Positions 34,870 to 42,830 are shown, counted from the first letter of the stretch. The stretch: 64,000 nt of DNA from Convivina praedatoris (GCF_933208495.1 NZ_CAKOET010000002.1:124001-188000); one strand, 5' to 3'. Notes: a model not told the origin generated them from the sequence alone. Numbers and translations are program-made.

Positions 34870-35037
34870 ATGGATTTTATATTGGGAGGGCTTGCTATAC
34901 TACTATTTTTCTTTGGTATTGCGTTTTGTTATAGTGCCTTTTATTTTATGGTATATGTGGTGTGGTGGTTTATGATGCTACCATTTAAGTTGATGATAGG
35001 TATTTTTAATTTCTTTATTGGTCGGTGGTTCTGGTAA
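34870..35037 (+). CDS. Small membrane protein, unknown
   Basis: A 55-residue protein that is almost wholly hydrophobic, rich in Phe, Trp and Tyr (FYFMVYVVWWFMMLPF), with two adjacent membrane segments. ATG at 34870 is preceded by AAAGGAG at 9 bases; an in-frame ATG at 34840 lacks a site. Followed by a perfect terminator. Not recognised; aromatic-rich mini-proteins of this sort can be membrane-stress or toxin peptides, but nothing here proves it. Confidence 0.55.
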   Translation: MDFILGGLAILLFFFGIAFCYSAFYFMVYVVWWFMMLPFKLMIGIFNFFIGRWFW

Positions 35038-35056
35038 GCGAAATTATGATAGATAG

Positions 35057-35096
35057 AAAACGATTAGATTTCACGTTGAAATCTAATCGTTTTTAT
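35057..35096. terminator. Bidirectional terminator
   Basis: AAAACGATTAGATTTCA / TGAAATCTAATCGTTTTT, a near-perfect 17-bp stem with a 3-base loop, serving both small membrane-protein genes. Confidence 0.92.
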
Positions 35097-35274
35097 TATG
35101 TGATATTTTGTTAATGATAGAGTTGGTTAGTAGAACGATTACAGTTAAAGCTATCATGTTTACAATTATGGCCGTTAAGTTATCTAGTTTTTGTAATACA
35201 AAAATAGATAGCAAGAACTCTGAAATACCAGCCACTGCCCCAAGAATTAGTGAGTACTTTAATTTATTTGACAT
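35083..35274 (-). CDS. Small two-TM membrane protein, unknown
   Basis: A 63-residue protein with two hydrophobic helices (LKYSLILGAVAGISEFLLSIFVL and TAIIVNMIALTVIVLLTNSI) joined by a short loop, and a charged C terminus. I choose the ATG at 35274 (MSNKLKYS), with AAGAG ahead; a longer start at 35310 has no site. Its stop codon lies inside the shared terminator. It is similar in form to small hypothetical proteins of lactobacilli; function unknown. Confidence 0.5.
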   Translation of the reverse strand: MSNKLKYSLILGAVAGISEFLLSIFVLQKLDNLTAIIVNMIALTVIVLLTNSIINKISHNKND

Positions 35275-35366
35275 AATTTTCTCTTTTCGAAGTGGAAGTG
35301 ATGATGGCACTAATCAAGTGCTGTGTTTATGTTTACTTATATCTTCCTTTCTCTAATTATATACCT

Positions 35367-35382
35367 AGATAATGTATTATCT
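35367..35382. promoter_or_regulatory. Palindrome in a divergent intergenic region
   Basis: AGATAATGTATTATCT has 7-bp perfect arms around GT. It sits between the minus-strand small gene and the plus-strand dehydrogenase gene; it resembles Fur/Zur-type dyads in composition, but the regulator is unknown. The other bases of this 230-base gap hold nothing I can name. Confidence 0.4.
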
Positions 35383-35504
35383 TAATTTTTCATTAGCATT
35401 TTCTAACACTTCCGCCACTCTAAAAGTTTTAAAATAAAGACGATATAAACATCCAGTAAAAGGCACATTGGTCAGGAATCCAATCAGAAAGTGGTCCGTA
35501 TTTC

Positions 35505-36515
35505 ATGTCGGTTAAAATAATTATTTTTGGTGTTCGAGACAGTGAAATTGAGCTTTTTCAGCAACTAAAACCTAAAAATTTCAAATTAAAATTAATCTCT
35601 GACAATTTAACCCATGAAAATATCGTTTTGACGGCTGGTTATGATGGCGTGTTATTACGGGCCAATAATTTAGCCGATGCTCACAACTTAAATCAGATGA
35701 AAGCCTACGGTATCCGTTATATCTTCACGCGGACGGTTGGCTATAATCACATTGATTTAAACCAGGCGCAACAGAATGGACAGATTGTGGCCTATGTACC
35801 ATCTTATTCGCCCTATGCAGTGGCTGACTTGGCTTTTAGTTTAGGTATCATGCAATCACGCTTGCTTCCGTATACTATTCGTAATACTTCTCAAGGCGAT
35901 TTTCGTATTAATGGAAACTATTTGACGATTGAATTTCAAAATATGACAGTTGGCATTATCGGTACTGGTAAAATTGGTCGGGCTGAGGCTCGTCTCTGGC
36001 AGGGCGTTGGTGCACAGGTATTTGCATATGACCGTCATCCTAAACAAGAATTAGCAAATGTGGTTTCATACGTAACGCAAAAAGAGTTGCTAAAGAGTTC
36101 AGATATTGTTTCTTTGCATATACCCTATATCAAGGGAGGAAATGAAAATTTTTTTGGAAAAGGACAGCTCATCCAAATGAAAGCTAGTGCGGTTTTGGTT
36201 AATACGTCTCGAGCTGAAATTACGGATGAAGAGGCAATTTTAGATGCTGTTGAAGATCATCAAATTAAAGCCTTTGCCACTGATGTGATTAAAAACGAAG
36301 CAGCTTATTTTGGTAAGAAAATCGGTCTGGCTGACGGAACAGTGGGGCGGATGCAATCATTATATCCACGGGTCATCGTTACCCCTCATTTGGGTTCGTT
36401 TACCAATGAGGCACTTAATGACATGATTACCACCTCATTTTTGAATTTTGAACATGCCTTAGCGGGTGACTTTGATGATAATTTTTTAGTGAAACCAATC
36501 ACCATCGATGAATAA
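35505..36515 (+). CDS. D-2-hydroxyacid dehydrogenase (D-lactate dehydrogenase family)
   Basis: NAD-dependent oxidoreductase of 336 residues reducing 2-keto acids to D-hydroxy acids. It has the Rossmann loop GIIGTGKIGRAEA, catalytic Arg in NTSRAEI, Glu in DVIKNE and His in VTPHLGSFT. It belongs with D-LDH/D-2-hydroxyisocaproate dehydrogenase/VanH enzymes of lactic acid bacteria, but KAFATDVIKNE differs from the usual MDVYEGE, and GSFT replaces AFYT, so its preferred substrate may not be pyruvate. No ddl- or vanA-like ligase is adjacent. The ribosome site is weak. Monocistronic. Confidence 0.85.
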   Translation: MSVKIIIFGVRDSEIELFQQLKPKNFKLKLISDNLTHENIVLTAGYDGVLLRANNLADAHNLNQMKAYGIRYIFTRTVGYNHIDLNQAQQNGQIVAYVPSYSPYAVADLAFSLGIMQSRLLPYTIRNTSQGDFRINGNYLTIEFQNMTVGIIGTGKIGRAEARLWQGVGAQVFAYDRHPKQELANVVSYVTQKELLKSSDIVSLHIPYIKGGNENFFGKGQLIQMKASAVLVNTSRAEITDEEAILDAVEDHQIKAFATDVIKNEAAYFGKKIGLADGTVGRMQSLYPRVIVTPHLGSFTNEALNDMITTSFLNFEHALAGDFDDNFLVKPITIDE

Positions 36516-36522
36516 CAAGAAT

Positions 36523-36558
36523 AAAAGCGTTCCTAATATTAAACTAGGGACGCTTTTT
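36523..36558. terminator. Bidirectional terminator
   Basis: AAAAGCGTTCCTA / TAGGGACGCTTTTT stem between convergent genes. Confidence 0.85.
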
Positions 36559-36559
36559 A

Positions 36560-37330
36560 TTATGCATAATTTCTAATAATAGCAATTAGTAAATTAGCTA
36601 AAGGAGCTTTGGTACGACTATCATAGTAGGCTTGAAAGCTCTCATCAGCTTCGTACAAATCGGCCATAGCTAAATGATACTGACTGGAGTAGTTCGGATT
36701 CATCATTTTTAACCACTGTTGATGAGCTTGAAAGATATCTTGAGCGAGGGGATGAGTTAGTGCTAGATCTTTTTCGTTCATCAAATCGAGATTTTGGATA
36801 ATACTAGTTTCTAATTTTTGTAAGGACTGGTAGTCAGTCTGAGTGAGTGATGCCATTTTCGTTTGAACTGCCTCGTATTCTTGATTACCGTATAACGCTC
36901 GTGCCTGTGTCCCATAGTGTTCGTCATTTTGTAGCATTAGACTGTTTTTTAAAGTTTCAAATTGTTCCTGGTCGGTCATCGTTATTTCTCCTTTATAGTA
37001 TTTAAGTGATTGGTCAATGCTGTGCAGTAAATGTTGTTTTTCTTCAATAACTTGATTTAAAAGCCTGCGTTGAATTTCTAGGGCTCGTACCACGTTATAA
37101 GTCGGATCTTGTAAGATACTTTTAATTTTTTGAAGATTAAAATCTAAGCTTTTAAAGTATAAAATTTGTTGGAGAGTGTTAAGTTGGGGCTTGGCATAGC
37201 GTCGATACCCATTTTGATCAATTTTCTCTGGCTTTAACAAATTGATTTTGTCGTAGTATCGTAGTGTTCGAGTAGTAACACCAGTCAATTGAGCCAATTG
37301 AGAAATTGAATAATTATTATTTTGATTCAT
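36560..37330 (-). CDS. MerR family regulator with TipAS drug-recognition domain
   Basis: A 256-residue activator. The N-terminal MerR helix-turn-helix (YSISQLAQLTGVTTRTLRYYDKINLLKP) leads into a dimerisation coiled coil (residues ~75-110) and a C-terminal TipAS-like domain of about 140 residues (from EQFETLKNSLML), as in Mta and TipAL, which bind diverse hydrophobic or thiopeptide ligands. GGAGG site at its ATG. Its promoter has the 19-base spacer typical of MerR-controlled genes, with a perfect palindrome within, so it is autoregulated. Divergent neighbour is the HerA-like ATPase gene; no drug pump is directly attached. Confidence 0.9.
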   Translation of the reverse strand: MNQNNNYSISQLAQLTGVTTRTLRYYDKINLLKPEKIDQNGYRRYAKPQLNTLQQILYFKSLDFNLQKIKSILQDPTYNVVRALEIQRRLLNQVIEEKQHLLHSIDQSLKYYKGEITMTDQEQFETLKNSLMLQNDEHYGTQARALYGNQEYEAVQTKMASLTQTDYQSLQKLETSIIQNLDLMNEKDLALTHPLAQDIFQAHQQWLKMMNPNYSSQYHLAMADLYEADESFQAYYDSRTKAPLANLLIAIIRNYA

Positions 37331-37351
37331 AACACGCCTCCAACATGCTTT

Positions 37352-37382
37352 AATATAGAGTATGACCTAAGGTCAATGTCAA
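37352..37382 (-). promoter_or_regulatory. MerR-type promoter with 19-base spacer and operator
   Basis: On the minus strand: -35 TTGACA (37377-37382), 19-base spacer, -10 TATATT (37352-37357). The spacer contains the perfect 13-base palindrome TGACCTAAGGTCA (37363-37375). Over-long spacers with a central dyad are the hallmark of promoters twisted into activity by MerR proteins. Confidence 0.85.
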
Positions 37383-37414
37383 ACTTTTAAATTTGTGGAA
37401 AAGTAGCTAAAATA

Positions 37415-38590
37415 ATGAACTTACCATCTAATAACGTAAAAATTTATCTAGGAAAATCAGCTGATGGGCAGCCAGTTAGCGCGTCTTACGCCGATTTACT
37501 GGCACAACATCTGTTAGTCGTTGGCCAAACCGGTAGTGGAAAATCAACCTCTTTAAAGCAAATTATTAGTCAATTACAGGAGCATGATTTAACCAATATT
37601 ATTTTTGATCCAACTGGTGAGTATAGTCAGGATTTACCAAATTGCATAACCTATACCATCGGGCAAGATGCCTTTGTGGATTTGGCCAATCAGGACGCTA
37701 GACGATTATTAGCGCTGTGGGATTTAGACTGGCCGGATTTTTTGGTTGAAAAATTACAATCAGCCATTGTGTCATTACGCATTCAAAATATGAATTATCC
37801 TAATCAAGCTAAAACTCTGACTAAACTTAATCTTAAAATCAGTCAATATCAGACTTGGCAAAGAAAATTAGCTCTATTTGGCCATGATTATCCCTTACAC
37901 TTACTAGCGGAACAATTAATTCAAGAATTTGTGGTGCCGCTCGCTAATGAACAAGCCGATTATAGTTATCTGGGGCAAGAACTTGACCATCGAGCTATTC
38001 GGCACTACTGGCCCCAGATTTTGGCTTTACAGGAGTTGTTAGGGAATCCTCTGTGTAGCCGTATTTTTCATTTACGGCAACCGAATGGTCAGATAATTCA
38101 GTATGATTTATCTTTCATTTTGAGCAAATTTGAAAATACTCTCAATCAAAAACGTTCCCTGGTGCTTAACTTGTCAAATTTACAAAGTTATCCTCATATT
38201 CAGCAAAACGTTATTTCCTTATTGATGGATCAAATTTTATATCAGCGAATTAACAGTAGCTGCCGACGTCCGGTGGCGATTGTGATTGATGAGGCCCACC
38301 GTTATTTGCCCGTTAATCAACCTTTGGCACAGAGTGGTATTTTCGACCTTCTACGAGAAGGTCGAAAATTCGGTCTGAGTTTATTAATGAGCACCCAATC
38401 GAGTTTGGATATACCAGCCCAGTTGCGCGGTGAATTTCATACCTGGCTGGTTCATAATTTGCAGACTAAAGAGGAAGTCGAACATTTACCAAGTTCAACT
38501 AATTTGGGTCAATTAAAGGTTGGCCAGGCGGTTTTATTCCGACAAAATAAGCAATCTCAGATCATTAACATTCAGCAATTCAATCGGTAA
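37415..38590 (+). CDS. Orphan HerA/FtsK-like ATPase
   Basis: A 391-residue P-loop ATPase of the HerA/VirB4-like (DUF87) type. Walker A GQTGSGKS is at residues 37-44 and Walker B VAIVIDEAH has Asp292-Glu293. NIIFDPTGEYSQDL near 60 and LREGRKFGLSLLMSTQSSLDIPAQLR after Walker B (arginine-finger region) are typical of HerA hexameric DNA-pumping motors. The short N-terminal beta stretch resembles the HAS barrel only weakly. HerA usually pairs with the nuclease NurA, or with SIR2/DUF4297 effectors in defence; none is adjacent. Shine-Dalgarno is not apparent, and a TAAAAT lies just before the ATG, so a leaderless mRNA is possible. It sits 27 bases before a TetR gene. Confidence 0.82.
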   Translation: MNLPSNNVKIYLGKSADGQPVSASYADLLAQHLLVVGQTGSGKSTSLKQIISQLQEHDLTNIIFDPTGEYSQDLPNCITYTIGQDAFVDLANQDARRLLALWDLDWPDFLVEKLQSAIVSLRIQNMNYPNQAKTLTKLNLKISQYQTWQRKLALFGHDYPLHLLAEQLIQEFVVPLANEQADYSYLGQELDHRAIRHYWPQILALQELLGNPLCSRIFHLRQPNGQIIQYDLSFILSKFENTLNQKRSLVLNLSNLQSYPHIQQNVISLLMDQILYQRINSSCRRPVAIVIDEAHRYLPVNQPLAQSGIFDLLREGRKFGLSLLMSTQSSLDIPAQLRGEFHTWLVHNLQTKEEVEHLPSSTNLGQLKVGQAVLFRQNKQSQIINIQQFNR

Positions 38591-38617
38591 GGGTGAAAGG
38601 TGGATATTTAATTATAA

Positions 38618-39196
38618 ATGACAAATGTAAAAGACCTCCGTTACCGAAAAAATCACGAACTAATTAAAGCCAGTTTTATTGAGCTGCTTAAAGTTAAAGG
38701 CTATGCCAAAACCACTGTCAGCCAAATTATTGCCACTGCCCATATTAATCGTTCAACTTTCTACGTCCATTTTCTAGATAAAGAGGATTTGATGGCTGAA
38801 ATTCAGACTGAACTGCTAGATGATATTTTAGTTTCCTTACCGGCTTTAAATTTAGATAATCTGATGAGCAATCAAAGAGTGGAAGAACGAATTGGCCAGA
38901 TGAGTCAAAATGTCTACAATAATCGGACCATGTTGCACTTATTGATGAGTAGTAAGGGAGATCCGACCTTTAATCAACGTTTAATTCAACGGGCACAAAC
39001 CGAGCTGTTTACTAGTGATATTGTGACTGATATTGACATTCCACAGCCTTATTTGGCTGCTAGTATGGCCAGCTTGGTAGTTAATTTAATGCTGACTTGG
39101 GTACAACGTGACTTTCAAGAAAGCCCAGCTGAATTTTCTGAAATTGTTAAAAAAGTCGGGCCAAACTTCATTAAATCTATTATTAATAGGGTATAG
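38618..39196 (+). CDS. TetR/AcrR family regulator
   Basis: A 192-residue regulator. DNA-binding domain: KTTVSQIIATAHINRSTFYVHFLDKEDLM. The C-terminal part (LHLLMSSKGDPTFNQRL...LVVNLMLTWVQRDFQESPAEF) resembles the TetR_C_7 class found beside YhgE/Pip-like genes in lactobacilli. It lies 27 bases after the HerA-like gene and 95 before the membrane protein it most likely represses. A 14-base perfect palindrome in that gap is the expected operator. The ribosome site (AAAGGTGG) is rather far from the ATG. Confidence 0.88.
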   Translation: MTNVKDLRYRKNHELIKASFIELLKVKGYAKTTVSQIIATAHINRSTFYVHFLDKEDLMAEIQTELLDDILVSLPALNLDNLMSNQRVEERIGQMSQNVYNNRTMLHLLMSSKGDPTFNQRLIQRAQTELFTSDIVTDIDIPQPYLAASMASLVVNLMLTWVQRDFQESPAEFSEIVKKVGPNFIKSIINRV

Positions 39197-39230
39197 GTGG
39201 ATTTATCCAACATCTGTAGGTGATTGGTGG

Positions 39231-39266
39231 TTGTACCGTTTTGAGGAATTATTAGAATTAATTCTA
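39231..39266 (+). promoter_or_regulatory. Promoter with palindromic TetR operator
   Basis: -35 TTGTAC (39231-39236), 16-base spacer, -10 TAGAAT (39253-39258). The -10 is embedded in the perfect palindrome TAGAATTAATTCTA (39253-39266), so a bound TetR dimer would block polymerase. Confidence 0.6.
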
Positions 39267-39291
39267 GTAATAAAGAAAACGGAGAACAAAG

Positions 39292-40326
39292 ATGAAATCA
39301 AGTTGGAAATTCATTTTAGGTTTAACAATTGCTTTGACCGCTGTGTTGAGCATTATGATGACGGCCTTTTCGGTGCCAGCTGTTAATTCTGGTGTTCATC
39401 AGGTACCCATTGGTTTAATTACCCCTGATGACCCCACCTATCAAAAAGTATCGGAACCGTTAAAAGCTAAGGGCTTTAAAGTTGAACAATATAAAAGCGA
39501 AAATACAGTAAAAAAGCAAGTTGATGAGCGTAAAATTTACGGGGCCATTGCCCTTTCAGATACCGGTGATGTAACAGTATATCAAGCAACGGCGGCTTCA
39601 AGTGCTGTGGCTCAGGCTTTGAATCAAATTGGTACTGGTATTGTTGAACAACAAAAGGTAGTAGGAACCAAGCAATTGGCAGCGACAGCTCAGCAAGCAA
39701 CTGATCCAGTTATGCTAAAAACCATTAATGCCCGTATGACTGCGCTACAGGCTAAGCAAGTGAAAATTGTAGAACTAAAATCATTCCCAAAGGCAGACCC
39801 TAAGGGAACTGGTTTAGCTGCAGGAGCCCTGCCAATTGCCTTGGGCGGTTGGATCGGTTCAGTTGCCATTGTTAAGGCTGTTAAAGGAAAGTGGCAGAAA
39901 TTTGCGGCCATTCTATGTTTTGCCATGATTGGTGGCCTTGGCTTGATAGCAGTTATTCAATTTGGGATTGGTACCTTTGATGGAAATTATTGGCTAACAT
40001 CATTGGGCGCCATGTTGGGTATTGCAGCAACCGGTTTCTTTGTTCTAGGTTTACTAGAAGTGATAGGGAATTGGGGGCTAGCCATTGCGGCCATTACGCT
40101 AATCTTGCTAGGTAATCCACTGTCTGGTTTGACTTCGGCACCAGAAATGTTGCCAAGTGGTTGGGGTGCCTTTGGCCAGCTTTTGCCACCCGGAGCCACT
40201 GGAACTTTGCTTCGCAACCTCGCTTTATTTGATGGTCATGCGGCTCTCATGCCCATAGCAGTGTTAAGCAGTTATGTTCTGGTTGGTATGTTGCTCTTCA
40301 AATTGGGGAATAAATCAGAAATTTAA
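39292..40326 (+). CDS. YhgE/Pip-like membrane protein (ABC-2 permease type)
   Basis: A 344-residue membrane protein. One N-terminal segment (FILGLTIALTAVLSIMMTAF) is followed by a roughly 150-residue extracytoplasmic domain (VPIGLITPDDPTYQKVSE ... TGDVTVYQATAASSAVAQAL) and five or six membrane segments. This matches the YhgE/Pip domain arrangement, but the extracytoplasmic part is much shorter than in full phage-infection proteins (about 900 residues). GGAG site. Substrate unknown; under likely control of the upstream TetR protein. No ATPase subunit follows. Confidence 0.7.
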   Translation: MKSSWKFILGLTIALTAVLSIMMTAFSVPAVNSGVHQVPIGLITPDDPTYQKVSEPLKAKGFKVEQYKSENTVKKQVDERKIYGAIALSDTGDVTVYQATAASSAVAQALNQIGTGIVEQQKVVGTKQLAATAQQATDPVMLKTINARMTALQAKQVKIVELKSFPKADPKGTGLAAGALPIALGGWIGSVAIVKAVKGKWQKFAAILCFAMIGGLGLIAVIQFGIGTFDGNYWLTSLGAMLGIAATGFFVLGLLEVIGNWGLAIAAITLILLGNPLSGLTSAPEMLPSGWGAFGQLLPPGATGTLLRNLALFDGHAALMPIAVLSSYVLVGMLLFKLGNKSEI

Positions 40327-40339
40327 AGCATTATTTTCA

Positions 40340-40380
40340 TAAAAAGAGAGTGTTTCCTTTTCATAGGAGCACTCTTTTTG
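40340..40380 (+). terminator. Terminator
   Basis: AAAAAGAGAGTGTTTCC / AGGAGCACTCTTTTT imperfect stem ending in a T run. Confidence 0.75.
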
Positions 40381-40479
40381 TTATGATTAATCTCGGTAAA
40401 AGCTTACATTAAAATTGTATGAGATATTAATGAGGAAAAGAGGGCGGTTGTTATCTGTATTAAAGGATTTATCTATGGG

Positions 40480-41352
40480 GTGTTAAGTGCCACGCTATTT
40501 GGTGTGAGCGGTGTCTTAGCCAGTTTTTTATTTCAATCAACGACCATTAATCCGGAGTGGTTAGTCGGTACGCGAATGTTTTGGTCAGGCTTCATTTTAC
40601 TCATAATTTTATTTATGAAAAATGGTTGGCAGATTTTTGAAATGTTTACCAATATTCGCGCCGTCGTTTCGGCTCTTCTATTTGGTATTTTGGGCGTTTT
40701 ACTGGCCCAATCAAGTTTTTTCTTGTCGGTTTATTATGGGGATGCTGCTACGGCCACTGTTTTACAGTCATTAGGGCCGACTATTATTATCATTATTTTG
40801 AGCGTGATTAGTCGGACTCTGCCCTCACGAATTGATGTGATTGTGCTTATCCTTGCCCTGTTAGGCGTTGTTTTGCTGGCAACGAATGGACAATTTTCGA
40901 CCCTAGCGATTGGCAACCAGGCTCTCTTTTGGGGGATTTTGTCGGCTTTTGGTTTAGCAGGCTATACACTTTTACCACGGCCTTTATTAAAAAATTACTC
41001 CCCCCTTTTAGTTGCCGCTTGGGGCCTATTTATTGGTGGTGTGGTTGTTAACTTTTTTCAGCCAATTTGGCATAGTCCCCAGCAGTTAGTACAACTAGAC
41101 TGGATTTTTATTTTAATCATCATTATTGGTGGTACGTTACTTCCTTATGCCTTTTATGTAATGAGTTTATGTCATTTAAAGGCTAATTATGCCAGTTTGT
41201 TAGGAACGATTGAGCCCTTGGTAGCGACTGTTTTGTCAGTTATCTTCTTAAATACTAAGTTAGCCTTGGTTCAAGTGATCGGTATCATTTTAATTCTGTC
41301 CACTATTGTTTTGATGAGTATTCCTCGTCGTTATTTGGGTAAAAAAGAGTAA
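40480..41352 (+). CDS. EamA/DMT family transporter
   Basis: Ten-segment drug/metabolite transporter made of two EamA repeats, 290 residues from a GTG start. The repeats begin LSATLFGVSGVLASFLF and ILSAFGLAGYTLLPRPLL, and IEPLVATVLSVIFLNTKL is the end motif. The start is uncertain: coding similarity seems to begin about eight codons earlier (IKGFIYG), but the frame upstream holds no ATG, GTG or TTG, only an ATT at 40459 downstream of an AGGG site. A short out-of-frame ATG reading frame (40430-40486) overlaps the start and carries the better initiation context, so coupling or a frameshift at the 5' end is possible. Substrate unknown. Confidence 0.85.
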   Translation: MLSATLFGVSGVLASFLFQSTTINPEWLVGTRMFWSGFILLIILFMKNGWQIFEMFTNIRAVVSALLFGILGVLLAQSSFFLSVYYGDAATATVLQSLGPTIIIIILSVISRTLPSRIDVIVLILALLGVVLLATNGQFSTLAIGNQALFWGILSAFGLAGYTLLPRPLLKNYSPLLVAAWGLFIGGVVVNFFQPIWHSPQQLVQLDWIFILIIIIGGTLLPYAFYVMSLCHLKANYASLLGTIEPLVATVLSVIFLNTKLALVQVIGIILILSTIVLMSIPRRYLGKKE

Positions 41353-41357
41353 TGAAT

Positions 41358-41391
41358 AAAAAGCTGCCTCGTTTATGCGGGGCAGCTTTAT
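41358..41391. terminator. Bidirectional terminator
   Basis: AAAAAGCTGCCTCG / CGGGGCAGCTTTA stem between convergent genes. Confidence 0.85.
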
Positions 41392-42830
41392 TGATTGAGT
41401 AGTGTTTTTAAATCTAACGGTTCGTTAATTAACCAGCTTTTACCTTGATAGTTTAATTTTAGTTGGTCAGGGGTTTGCGCTTTAGTTTTGAAACCTAAGG
41501 TTAGTGCTTGAATATAAGTTGATACTAGATTTTCATTCACCGACTTGAACTGATTTAAGGATATTTGATGCTGGCTACGCCAGTTTTGTCCTTCTTCTAG
41601 GGCGAAGGTTGATAGAGAATTATCCTCAATATAGTTAACCAGTTGTCCAGCAACAGTCTTTGTAGGTGTTGCAAGAGCTGATTTTGCATACGTAATGGCT
41701 TGTTCAAACTCCTTTTGTAATGAAGCCGGTGCCTGTTGCACAATAGCTTGTAGACGGATTAATAAAGCGCTAGCCTGCTGTTGAAGTTCATTATTCAATG
41801 TTTGGTTGGGATGGGCTAGCGCTACCTCATTGTTGGACTCATCAGCAGCTATTAACTCGCTAGCTGTCCATGTTTGATCTTGGTTTAGTGCGTCAATAAT
41901 CAAGAGATGAAGTAAGCTAAGCGCTTCTTGCGAAATACCGTCAAGACTAAAAGGATCAATATCAAACATCCGAAATTCAAGATAATCGGGACCGCTTTGC
42001 TTTAAATCAGCGATAGTACCAGCGTTTTTAAAACGGACTGGACCATAAAATTCACTGCGATCATAAAGTAAATTAGTGTTTAAAGCATGCGCTAATTGTT
42101 GTAAGTGTTCTGCCAAGCTAGCATAGCCAATTTGGATATTAGGTTGATTCTTAAAACCATACTGACTAGCCCGCCAAGAGCGAACGGGTTGTAAAGACTG
42201 TTTTTGAGATGGAATTGTATCATCAGGATTTTCACTGACTGGGCTGGCACCAAATAAATAGGTTAAAAACCAACGGTAAGCCACAATATGTTGAGCAATT
42301 TTAAAATATAATTGATTTTTCGCCTGTCCTGAATCAGCAATCTGGTTGGTCGCTTGATATTGATTAACTAAATCATCACTAATTGAAAAATTGATATGCA
42401 CCCCAGTCATGATATGTTGGTAATAACCGTAACGCTTAATTAAAAAATCTCGATAGGCTTGATACCAAGTTCGCTCGAAGTGGTTTGCTAAAAAATTAAG
42501 ATCATCGGATGCCAAATGCGGTGGCATTGACAGGGGCCAAATAATTTCATCATCGGAAAGGTGACTGGTTAAAATCGTTTGTAATTCATGCAACTGTTGC
42601 AATGCCGCTTGACTGGTTTTATGTGGCGCCGTTACTAATTCTTCTTGGCTTTCGGAAAAATCAGTTTGAAAGTAGGGGTGAAAGGAGCGATCACCAAAGG
42701 CAGTTGGGTGAGCTAGCTGAGAAAGGCTGCTTCGACTAATCTGTACCCGATGTTCTTCAATTTCCAATCCAAAGAGACCCTGGAAAAGTGGGTTGATAGC
42801 ACCTGTTTTATGTAGTAGTGACTGAACCAT
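41388..42830 (-). CDS. gshA: Glutamate-cysteine ligase (GshA type)
   Basis: ATP-dependent joining of glutamate and cysteine to gamma-glutamylcysteine, in the cytoplasm. The 480-residue protein matches the GshA-like half of Firmicute enzymes: FGLEIEEHRVQ near the N terminus carries the metal-binding acidic residues, ADLKQSGPDYLEFRMFDIDPFSLDGIS is the core motif, and MTGVHINFSIS another. The ATP-grasp half that makes fused GshF/GshAB about 750 residues is absent, and no gshB follows. So it would yield gamma-glutamylcysteine, unless glutathione synthetase is elsewhere. GGGAGG site at the start; monocistronic. Confidence 0.9.
   Translation of the reverse strand: MVQSLLHKTGAINPLFQGLFGLEIEEHRVQISRSSLSQLAHPTAFGDRSFHPYFQTDFSESQEELVTAPHKTSQAALQQLHELQTILTSHLSDDEIIWPLSMPPHLASDDLNFLANHFERTWYQAYRDFLIKRYGYYQHIMTGVHINFSISDDLVNQYQATNQIADSGQAKNQLYFKIAQHIVAYRWFLTYLFGASPVSENPDDTIPSQKQSLQPVRSWRASQYGFKNQPNIQIGYASLAEHLQQLAHALNTNLLYDRSEFYGPVRFKNAGTIADLKQSGPDYLEFRMFDIDPFSLDGISQEALSLLHLLIIDALNQDQTWTASELIAADESNNEVALAHPNQTLNNELQQQASALLIRLQAIVQQAPASLQKEFEQAITYAKSALATPTKTVAGQLVNYIEDNSLSTFALEEGQNWRSQHQISLNQFKSVNENLVSTYIQALTLGFKTKAQTPDQLKLNYQGKSWLINEPLDLKTLLNQ

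Noticed and set aside
37415-39196. Known HerA-based defence system (HerA-SIR2, HerA-DUF4297, HerA-NurA)
   Set aside because: No effector or nuclease is adjacent; the SIR2 gene of this window lies 20 kb away in a metabolic operon.
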